10,763 nt of DNA. Origin: CAG-273 sp963560005. Its GTDB lineage: Bacteria > Bacillota > Clostridia > TANB77 > CAG-508. The notes beneath the pieces are model-generated. The model did not search any database, was not told where the DNA came from, and worked only from the letters and a program-made list of their open reading frames with translations. A program made the translations under genes and the position numbers. This document shows, piece by piece, positions 1 to 5,915 of the stretch (positions are counted from its first letter, which is position 1; each line of letters opens with the position of its first letter). The stretch is taken from the NCBI GenBank assembly GCA_963560005.1, contig CAUWNG010000063.1:1-10763 (forward strand), given 5' to 3'.

Positions 1-772
1 TTATAGTTTGTTGATCTCTTATGTCATAAAAGTTTATCATTCTGTCTATTGTTTCAGCACAAGATTTAGTATGAAGAGTTCCAATAACTAAATGCCCAGA
101 TTCAGCCGTTTCTATAGCTGCTTCCATTGTTTCTTTATCACGTATCTCTCCTATAACCAATATATCGCAGTCTTCTCTTAATGAATTTTTTACTCCACTA
201 CTAAAATTCAAACAGTCTCTTCCTACTCCAATTTCTTTTTGAACTATTATTGATTTTTTACATTTATGCTTATATTCTACAGGATTTTCTAATGTTAAAA
301 TTTTTCTATTTTGATTTTCATTTATCTCATTAATTAATGCATTTAAAGTAGTAGTTTTACCAGAGTTCGTTTTACCAGTAACAAGTATTAGTCCTTGTGG
401 TTGATTCATCATTCTTCTTACTATATCTGGAACTCCTAAATCTTCATATCTAGGTAATTCACTTTTTATAATTCTAAGTACTACTACAGGTAAATCATTT
501 GCCAATGAAATATTAACTCTTAAACGTATATCTCCAAACTCAAATGAAGCATCCAATCGTTTATTCTTTTTAAATACTTCATCTTTATCTATATTTCCTC
601 TTACAAAATAGTCATAAATATCCATCATATCGTCTTCTAGAATAACATCAAAATTTTTTAACTCTACTAAATCTCTTTTTATTCTCAATATTGGTTTAAT
701 ACCTGTAATTAAATGCACATCAGATGCATCTTTTTCTATTGCAGTATTAAGAATTTTATCTATATTAATCAT
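1..772 (-). CDS. pilT: PilT-like retraction ATPase, C-terminus cut by window edge
   Basis: This is the N-terminal 257 residues of a hexameric secretion-superfamily ATPase. PilT proteins depolymerise the pilus at the cytoplasmic face of the platform. The frame is open to base 2 with no stop; family members are about 340-370 residues, so roughly 90-110 are missing. There is no PilB-type N1 domain: the protein starts directly with the PAS-like region (ASDVHL, residues 16-21), as PilT does. The Walker A region is GKTNSGKT (133-140), the Asp-box region LENPVEY (161-167), the Walker B region DCDILVIGE (201-209, catalytic E209), and the His box has H227 and H234. Three places differ from the usual PilT motifs (GPTGSGKS/T, EDP, DPD): Pro to Lys and Gly to Asn in Walker A, EDP to ENP, and DPD to DCD. 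Start ATG 772 follows GGAGG with 5 bases spacing, 13 bases after the pilB stop. A retraction role is inferred from family and position; a second assembly-type ATPase is the alternative. Confidence 0.88.
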   Translation of the reverse strand, partial: MINIDKILNTAIEKDASDVHLITGIKPILRIKRDLVELKNFDVILEDDMMDIYDYFVRGNIDKDEVFKKNKRLDASFEFGDIRLRVNISLANDLPVVVLRIIKSELPRYEDLGVPDIVRRMMNQPQGLILVTGKTNSGKTTTLNALINEINENQNRKILTLENPVEYKHKCKKSIIVQKEIGVGRDCLNFSSGVKNSLREDCDILVIGEIRDKETMEAAIETAESGHLVIGTLHTKSCAETIDRMINFYDIRDQQTI

Positions 773-785
773 TTTTTCCTCCATT

Positions 786-2405
786 CTAATAAATTATTAA
801 TTTATTATTTATTTCTTCTAAAGTTGTTATTCCTTGAATTACCTTTTGAATTCCATCTACGACTAATGGCTTATATCCATTTTGTAAAGCTTTTCTTCTA
901 AGCTCATAACTAGAAACATTTTCACTAATCATTTCTTTAATTTCATCATTTATTATTAAAATTTCAAATATACCTATTCTATCAAAATATCCACTATTAT
1001 TACATTTTTTACACCCTACTGGTTCAAATGTTTTTACCCCATCTAAATTAAAATTTTGACCGTATTTATCTCCAATTTTTTTAATAATATTTTTTTCCTC
1101 TTCTGTAAATTCACGTTCCTTTGCACAATTTGGGCAAATTCTTCTAACCAATCTTTGCGATACAGATGTTGCTAAAATACTTGATATATCATAATTAGAA
1201 ATTCCCATTTTTCTTAATCTTGTTATTACTTCTATACTATCTATAGTGTGTATTGTTGACAAAACATAATGCCCTGTTTGACCAGATTGCATAGCTATTT
1301 CAGCTGTTTCTTTATCTCTAATTTCTCCTACTAGGATAATATCTGGATCCTGTCTTAATACTGTTCTAAGTGATTCTGAAAATGTAGCTTTTTTATCAAC
1401 TTCTATTTGATTTAACCCATCTATTCTTATTTCTACTGGGTCTTCTATTGTAGTAATGTTTATACCTGGTTTATTCAAATAATCTATAATACTGTATAGA
1501 GTAGTAGTTTTTCCTTCACCTGTAGGTGCTGCTATAACTGTAATTGAATTTTTCTTATTAAAACATTCTTTTACTAATTCATCATCTTTTGGAAATCCTA
1601 AATCAAATATTTGCTTTATATCTGCATTTTTCTTTAATAATCTTAAAACAAACTTTTCTCCATTAACATTTTTTTGTGAAGATACACGAATATTGTAGTC
1701 TGGATATAACAATATTCTACCATCTTGTGATTCTTGTCTTTCTTGATGCATATTAGAAATTGCTTTTAATCTACCTATTATTTGAGCTTGTTTTTCTTTA
1801 TCTATCTCTGCAACAGTAATTAAAATACCATCAATTCTATATCTTACCCTTATTTTATTTTCTAATGGCTCAATGTGAATATCACTTGCTCTTTTTTCCA
1901 TTCCTGTTTTTATAATACTATCTACTAAACCTGAGACATCTGCATTTATATTAATATTTTCAGAAGCTACACCTTCTAATGAATCTAATATATTATCAAT
2001 ATTACTTTCAAAAGTTATATATTTTTCCATAACAAGACCTTTATTAAGTAATAAAAGCCTAACTACTTCTACAGCTCTTTTATTAGAAGTATCTGCAAAA
2101 CATACTTTTATTTTTCCAGCACTTTCCTCAAATGGTATTGCTTTATTTCTTTTTGCTAAATCAAGTGATATATAATCTAATATATTTATTTTTATATCAT
2201 TTTCTTGTAAATATATGGATTTTTCATTAAGTATATCTCCTATTGCTTCTATTAAAATGTTAGGATCACATAAATTTAATATATTAATTATATCTCCTAA
2301 TTTTTTTCTAGGATATTTTTTTTGATAATCTAAAGCTTTCTCTATATCTTGTTCTGTTACTAATCCCTTTTTTACTAATTCAATTCCAATTGGTTGTGTA
2401 CTCAT
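786..2405 (-). CDS. pilB: Type IV pilus assembly ATPase PilB
   Basis: This is the motor ATPase that powers pilus extension from the cytoplasmic side (GspE/PilB family), 539 residues and near full length. Residues 1-140 form an MshEN/T2SSE_N-type N-terminal domain. The second N-domain begins around ASDIHIEP (173-180). Walker A is APTGEGKT (293-300) with the usual first Gly replaced by Ala; the Asp box is EDPVE (321-325); Walker B is DPDIILVGE (353-361) with catalytic E361; the His box has H379 and H386. Two CxxC pairs (C424/C427 and C465/C468) form the zinc-binding module that separates PilB/GspE from PilT. The stop is TAG. ATG 2405 is preceded by TAGGAGG at 8 bases. It lies between the minor pilin genes and the pilT-like gene. 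Its expected membrane partner PilC is not in the window. Family assignment is secure; a type II secretion ATPase is unlikely given the neighbouring pilin, PilM/N and PilO genes. Confidence 0.97.
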   Translation of the reverse strand: MSTQPIGIELVKKGLVTEQDIEKALDYQKKYPRKKLGDIINILNLCDPNILIEAIGDILNEKSIYLQENDIKINILDYISLDLAKRNKAIPFEESAGKIKVCFADTSNKRAVEVVRLLLLNKGLVMEKYITFESNIDNILDSLEGVASENININADVSGLVDSIIKTGMEKRASDIHIEPLENKIRVRYRIDGILITVAEIDKEKQAQIIGRLKAISNMHQERQESQDGRILLYPDYNIRVSSQKNVNGEKFVLRLLKKNADIKQIFDLGFPKDDELVKECFNKKNSITVIAAPTGEGKTTTLYSIIDYLNKPGINITTIEDPVEIRIDGLNQIEVDKKATFSESLRTVLRQDPDIILVGEIRDKETAEIAMQSGQTGHYVLSTIHTIDSIEVITRLRKMGISNYDISSILATSVSQRLVRRICPNCAKEREFTEEEKNIIKKIGDKYGQNFNLDGVKTFEPVGCKKCNNSGYFDRIGIFEILIINDEIKEMISENVSSYELRRKALQNGYKPLVVDGIQKVIQGITTLEEINNKLIIY

Positions 2406-2440
2406 AAATTTTTCCTCCTACATATTTTTAATTAAGTCTT

Positions 2441-2884
2441 TCAACGATATTTTAATGTGTAGTCAACTTGTCTTCGAACAGTATTTTTTCTACCAAGTAT
2501 CATGTCTACCCTTATAATATTCTTAGTAGTATTTGTTCCTTTTGTAGTTTCAGAAGCTTTAGAAAAAAGTAATGCTGCAATATTTTCTGCTACAATCGTA
2601 TTATTCCTATATATAATCCCTTTTTCTTTTTCATATCTGTAAATAGTTCCATCTGAAAATTTTATTTGTGTTCCAGATACTGTAGCATCTCTATTAGCTT
2701 TTATATCACCAATAAAAAACATATTAAATTTATTAAATTCCTGAGCATTTTTTTCTCTATCTTTTACCCAACTAATATTTTTATAAAAATAACTACTTAT
2801 TATAGCCATTATTCCTATTACTATCATTGCAACCGCTATATATGTAACTAATGATAATAATGTTATTCCTTCTTGTCTTTTCAT
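2441..2884 (-). CDS. Minor pilin-like protein (type III signal, PilW/ComGF-like shape)
   Basis: This is a 147-residue pilin-like protein. A short basic leader MKRQEG is followed by a hydrophobic helix of about 24 residues beginning ITLLSLVTYI, matching a type III prepilin signal with cleavage after G6. Mature residue 5 is Ser, not the usual Glu. The rest is a small extracytoplasmic domain (about 35-147) with alternating polar and hydrophobic segments and no cysteines. The order of strands, ending in VDMILGRKN and a short basic tail, resembles PilW/ComGF-type minor pilins, but I cannot name the subfamily from sequence alone. It would probably sit at the pilus tip or help start assembly. ATG 2884 has AGAAAGG 8 bases upstream; the gene follows the other minor pilin by 22 bases and precedes pilB by 35 bases, so co-transcription is likely. 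Confidence 0.8.
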   Translation of the reverse strand: MKRQEGITLLSLVTYIAVAMIVIGIMAIISSYFYKNISWVKDREKNAQEFNKFNMFFIGDIKANRDATVSGTQIKFSDGTIYRYEKEKGIIYRNNTIVAENIAALLFSKASETTKGTNTTKNIIRVDMILGRKNTVRRQVDYTLKYR

Positions 2885-2906
2885 AGCATCTACCTTTCTT
2901 CTAAAG

Positions 2907-3314
2907 TTATGCTTCTTTTAGTTTTAACCTATTAATTACTATTTTTTCATTTTTTTTATTAAATGTATATTCAATTGTAAAAGTAACTTTTTTTGCATTT
3001 TGATTACCAGAATCACTAACATCCACTTTTAAATTCATACTACCTGGTATTTGAAACTTTTGTTTATATGATAATTCCATACCATTTTTAACATTTGCAA
3101 AACTTATTCTATCTACATCTTCTATTACTTTTATTAAATAATACATAGCATCAGCATTTAACATTGTTTGTGCTTTTATATTATATACACTGATAAATAA
3201 TGTACTTATTACTCCTACAAAAATACCAAATGCTGTTATTGCTACAACAAGATCAGCTATAGTAAAACCATTTTCTTTTTTTACATCACAATATCGTTTG
3301 GTATTTATATTCAT
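2907..3314 (-). CDS. Minor pilin-like protein with Asp at mature position 5
   Basis: This is a pilin-like protein of 135 residues from the start I prefer. A 16-residue basic leader ending KKENG is followed by FTIADLVVAI and a long hydrophobic helix, a classic type III prepilin signal with cleavage before Phe. Mature residue 5 is Asp, the only acidic position 5 among the three pilins here. The mature domain is extracytoplasmic, with hydrophobic strands towards the C-terminus. A longer frame starts at ATG 3323 and adds MIE, but AGAAAGG (3324-3330) abuts that codon with no spacing, whereas it is 9 bases from ATG 3314; the inner start is therefore favoured. The gene lies 30 bases after pilD and 22 before the next minor pilin. 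A PilV/PilI/GspI-like role is possible from size and position but is not shown. Confidence 0.78.
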   Translation of the reverse strand: MNINTKRYCDVKKENGFTIADLVVAITAFGIFVGVISTLFISVYNIKAQTMLNADAMYYLIKVIEDVDRISFANVKNGMELSYKQKFQIPGSMNLKVDVSDSGNQNAKKVTFTIEYTFNKKNEKIVINRLKLKEA

Positions 3315-3323
3315 CTCAATCAT

Positions 3324-3330
3324 CCTTTCT
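3324..3330 (-). promoter_or_regulatory. Ribosome binding site that sets the minor pilin start
   Basis: AGAAAGG, read on the minus strand, touches the first in-frame ATG (3321-3323) directly but lies 9 bases from the second ATG (3312-3314). Normal Shine-Dalgarno spacing of about 5-10 bases favours the second ATG and shortens the protein by three residues. Confidence 0.65.
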
Positions 3331-3344
3331 TAATATGTACATTT

Positions 3345-4154
3345 TCATCTCCAAAAAGCACAAATATTTGTTACTATTAAACATAGTATATTTGCTGTAC
3401 ACATATAAAAAGCAATAGGAAGTTTTAATTGTTTTTTATCTTCTTTTATTACATTCTTTTTTAATCTTATTTTTCTTAAAACTAAGTAAAAACCTATAGC
3501 TAACAATGTAAAACATACTGTCATAAAATAAACTAATTCATAAGTAAATAATATCATATACATTGAAAGCATTAAAACTTCTACTGCATAAGAAACTTTT
3601 GCTTTTGTTTTTAATACATTTATGTCTATTAAAGTTAATATACATAATAAGAACAAATATATAACATATCTATATATATTAGGATCTTTTTCTACTAGAT
3701 ATAGATAAATTATATATATTGCTTGAATTATAATACCTACTAATAATACATTCTTTTTTACTTCATTTCTCTCTTTATCAATTCCTGCTATAATAAATAA
3801 AATAGACATATATAATAATCCAAAAATAAAATATACTGTTTCACTTATATTTATATTATATATATTTAATTTTATTGAAAAAGCAAATAATGTAAATACT
3901 ATTCCAGTCATTAATTCAAATAATAAATATCTTATTTTTATCTTAGACTTGCAATATCTACATTTTCCTCCTAAAAAAATATAGCTAAAGATCGGAATCA
4001 TATCCCAAAAAGCAAGCTTATGATTACATTTTGGACAATATGAACGTTTATGTGTTATATCCTGTCCTAAAGGAATTCTATAAGTTGCTAAGGTAAAAAA
4101 GCTTCCAAATAAAGTTCCAATTATAAATATTAGTACGTATAATAGAATATTCAT
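3345..4154 (-). CDS. pilD: Prepilin peptidase, A24 family, atypical active site
   Basis: This inner-membrane protease would cleave prepilin leaders and, in many relatives, methylate the new N-terminus; it has 269 residues and about seven to eight hydrophobic segments. After the first helix (about 3-24) comes the family's cytoplasmic zinc loop with two pairs, C40/C43 and C65/C68, joined by a FWDMIPIFSYIFLGGKC stretch that matches the family pattern closely. The first catalytic aspartate fits D126 in AGIDKERNE. The second catalytic motif of the family, GxGD before a hydrophobic helix, is not recognisable: the region reads TKAKVSYAVEVLML (183-196), where only E192 is acidic. The C-terminal LPIAFYMCTANIL segment aligns with the family's PFGPFLALG region. 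ATG 4154 has AAGGG nearby. It sits between the major and minor pilin genes. I am confident of the family, not of its catalytic competence. Confidence 0.85.
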   Translation of the reverse strand: MNILLYVLIFIIGTLFGSFFTLATYRIPLGQDITHKRSYCPKCNHKLAFWDMIPIFSYIFLGGKCRYCKSKIKIRYLLFELMTGIVFTLFAFSIKLNIYNINISETVYFIFGLLYMSILFIIAGIDKERNEVKKNVLLVGIIIQAIYIIYLYLVEKDPNIYRYVIYLFLLCILTLIDINVLKTKAKVSYAVEVLMLSMYMILFTYELVYFMTVCFTLLAIGFYLVLRKIRLKKNVIKEDKKQLKLPIAFYMCTANILCLIVTNICAFWR

Positions 4155-4180
4155 TTTTTTCCCTTTTCTTTATATAAATT

Positions 4181-4211
4181 TAGGCATATACAATTAACTT
4201 ATATATGCCTA
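4181..4211 (-). repeat. Stem-loop between major pilin and prepilin peptidase genes
   Basis: TAGGCATATA (4181-4190) and TATATGCCTA (4202-4211) are perfect 10-bp inverted arms with an 11-base loop, lying 19 bases after the pilin stop. In the transcript the stem is followed by AAUUUAUAUAAAG, not a U-run, so a strong intrinsic terminator is unlikely. It may protect the 3' end of a processed pilin mRNA or act as a partial attenuator, lowering expression of the genes behind it. Confidence 0.6.
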
Positions 4212-4230
4212 TCAATGAAATAACTTATTA

Positions 4231-4665
4231 TTATGCAGCTGGCTCTTTAGCAGTTACTTTATTGTCTAAATACTCTACATTAAATGTTTTTCCATTATGT
4301 GTAGCTTTTACATTAGTAAATATTACTGTATTATCATCTTTTATTTTTATAGTTCCACCAGCTGTTATTTCAATACCTGTTGGTAAACCTGCTTTTACTG
4401 TCTCTGTAACATCTTTTCCTGCTGTTTTTTCATTCTCTTGGAATGTAATTTGTCCAGCTAACTCAGAAATTTGAACAGCCATTAATGCTTGTTGAATATT
4501 TTCTGCTACTATTGCTCCATCATTTGCAGTTGCTGCATCTTGAGCACTTTTAACAACACCATCATCTGATAAAACAAATGCTATTGTTACACCTGCTAAG
4601 ATTAATAGTACAACTATTGTTACAGCTAAAGCAACTAATGTAATACCTTTTTGACTTTTAAACAT
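4231..4665 (-). CDS. Putative major pilin (type IV pilin-like, lacks Glu5)
   Basis: This is a 144-residue pilin precursor. The leader MFKSQKG is followed by ITLVALAVTIVVLLILAG, a type III signal and a hydrophobic assembly helix (8-32); cleavage after G7 would leave 137 residues. Mature residue 5 is Ala, where most type IV pilins have the Glu that pairs with the next subunit's N-terminus. The helix continues amphipathically through about residue 70, and residues 72-144 form a compact, Thr/Lys-rich, cysteine-free domain, so no disulfide-bounded D-region exists. I call it major because it is the only pilin with the standard size and helix, has a strong AAAGGAG site at 7 bases, is flanked by the longest intergenic gaps of the operon (62 and 76 bases) and is followed by a stem-loop. 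No clear separate promoter is visible upstream. The major-subunit role is inference. Confidence 0.82.
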   Translation of the reverse strand: MFKSQKGITLVALAVTIVVLLILAGVTIAFVLSDDGVVKSAQDAATANDGAIVAENIQQALMAVQISELAGQITFQENEKTAGKDVTETVKAGLPTGIEITAGGTIKIKDDNTVIFTNVKATHNGKTFNVEYLDNKVTAKEPAA

Positions 4666-4727
4666 AATACTACTCCTTTCTTTTTTATTTGTTTGTGTAT
4701 ATCTATATAAATAAATATAACCTTAAA

Positions 4728-5141
4728 TTATTTTAACCCTGTATCATTAAAGAAACTTCCTGTTGAATTAGAGTCTACATTTGAATTATTTTCATCCACA
4801 TTGTTTTGTGAATTGTTTCCTGTATTTGTTGAATTATTAACATTACCATTGTCTTCTTTTATTGCTGCAAATGGATCTTTTTTCCCTGGTGCATATACAT
4901 TGCTCTGTTGATATAAATATAAATCTGAATCTGTTATTTCATAAGATACTTCTGTTTTATTGTATTCAGTAATATTTTCATCAATTTGTTCTGTTACATT
5001 TTCTGGTGTAGTATATGCAATTTTATTTGGAACAACCTTATTGCTTGGTATATAATCATAAAATAAAATTGCTAATATTAAGATTATTGCAATACAAAGT
5101 AATAAAATAATGCTAATCTCTTTTAATATAGATTTAAACAT
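4728..5141 (-). CDS. Small membrane-anchored PilP-like protein
   Basis: This 137-residue protein is not recognised by strong homology. It has a short cytoplasmic N-terminus, one membrane helix (about 9-28), an extracytoplasmic segment (29-95) and an Asn/Ser-rich tail (96-137). The segment contains YAPGKKDPF (83-91), resembling the (R/K)DPF motif near the start of the PilP domain in Gram-negative pilus systems. There is no lipobox, so it is not a PilP-type lipoprotein. Its place right after PilO, where PilP lies in the classical pilMNOP order, supports a PilP-like partner of the PilN/PilO pair in a cell without an outer membrane. The globular PilP homology region itself seems to be absent, so it could equally be an unrelated accessory protein. 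ATG 5141 has AAGGAG 8 bases upstream; the gap to pilO is 27 bases. Confidence 0.6.
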   Translation of the reverse strand: MFKSILKEISIILLLCIAIILILAILFYDYIPSNKVVPNKIAYTTPENVTEQIDENITEYNKTEVSYEITDSDLYLYQQSNVYAPGKKDPFAAIKEDNGNVNNSTNTGNNSQNNVDENNSNVDSNSTGSFFNDTGLK

Positions 5142-5168
5142 AAACTATACTCCTTAATCTATAAATTA

Positions 5169-5915
5169 CTATTGATTATCTGTTTGATTATTATCTACTG
5201 TATTATTTATTCCTGTTTCATTTGTTGTAGAAGAATTTAAAGAATTTTCTTCTTGCTCTCTTGAAGCACTTCCGTTTTGCACATCTGCATCTGATTCACT
5301 TTCTGATGTAGTATTTTGATTAGATACATTCTCTGTTTTTACTTTTACATTTCTAGTTATAAATGTTGCTTGTAAATCTACTTCGCTTGAACCAGGTACA
5401 AGTTTAAAATCTTCTATTCTAAATCCTAATTCACTATCTTCTTCAATAGATGCTACAAAATTAGAAATTGCAATATAACTGCCTGTAACTGTATAACTTA
5501 TATTCTTTAATTCTGTATCTGCGGTATCACCTGTTAGTACATCCATTTTTATATTAACGCCCTCTTTTGCAGCGTGCCTACCAATTTTAGTCCATAAATA
5601 CTCAATTTTATAAGTTTCTTCTTGATTTGCTTTCTCCAATTCACTTTCTGTACTAACACTTGCCAAATCTAAATATTTATCTTTTTCTTGTAATAATGTT
5701 TTTATACTTTGATTTAAAGTTTCTGTCTTAGATAAATAATCAACTTTCATAAGTGCTTCTGTTTCTGTTATTTCTTTAGTTAAATAGTCATTTTCATCTT
5801 TTATTTGTACTAAACTCAATATTTTAAAATTTCCAATAGTTATGCCTTCAAATACTACAAAATATGCCAAAATACAAAGCAAAACTATTATTGTACCTAT
5901 TAATATCTTTTTCAT
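5169..5915 (-). CDS. pilO: Type IV pilus alignment protein PilO
   Basis: PilO is a bitopic membrane protein that pairs with PilN to link the cytoplasmic ATPase complex with the extracytoplasmic part of the pilus machine. Here it has 248 residues: one membrane helix (about 4-22), a coiled-coil stretch (about 37-105), then a segment that fits the ferredoxin-like domain (about 105-195, including YTVTGSYIAISNFVASIEE at 141-159). A tail from about 196 to 248 is rich in Ser, Asn, Thr and Glu and looks disordered; classical PilO proteins end soon after the folded domain. The ATG overlaps the PilMN stop in ATGA (5912-5915), so the two are probably translationally coupled; AAGGGGA lies upstream within pilMN. 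The sequence is weakly conserved, but architecture and position together make the call firm. Confidence 0.88.
   Translation of the reverse strand: MKKILIGTIIVLLCILAYFVVFEGITIGNFKILSLVQIKDENDYLTKEITETEALMKVDYLSKTETLNQSIKTLLQEKDKYLDLASVSTESELEKANQEETYKIEYLWTKIGRHAAKEGVNIKMDVLTGDTADTELKNISYTVTGSYIAISNFVASIEEDSELGFRIEDFKLVPGSSEVDLQATFITRNVKVKTENVSNQNTTSESESDADVQNGSASREQEENSLNSSTTNETGINNTVDNNQTDNQ

Noticed and set aside
4205..4474. An 89-codon plus-strand frame opposite the major pilin.
   Set aside because: It overlaps the pilin gene, whose signal and helix are clear, and has no recognisable features.
4681..4727. A separate promoter for the major pilin in the 62-base gap.
   Set aside because: TATATT and TATAGA sequences are present but no -35 box is found at suitable spacing, so nothing beyond base composition supports it.
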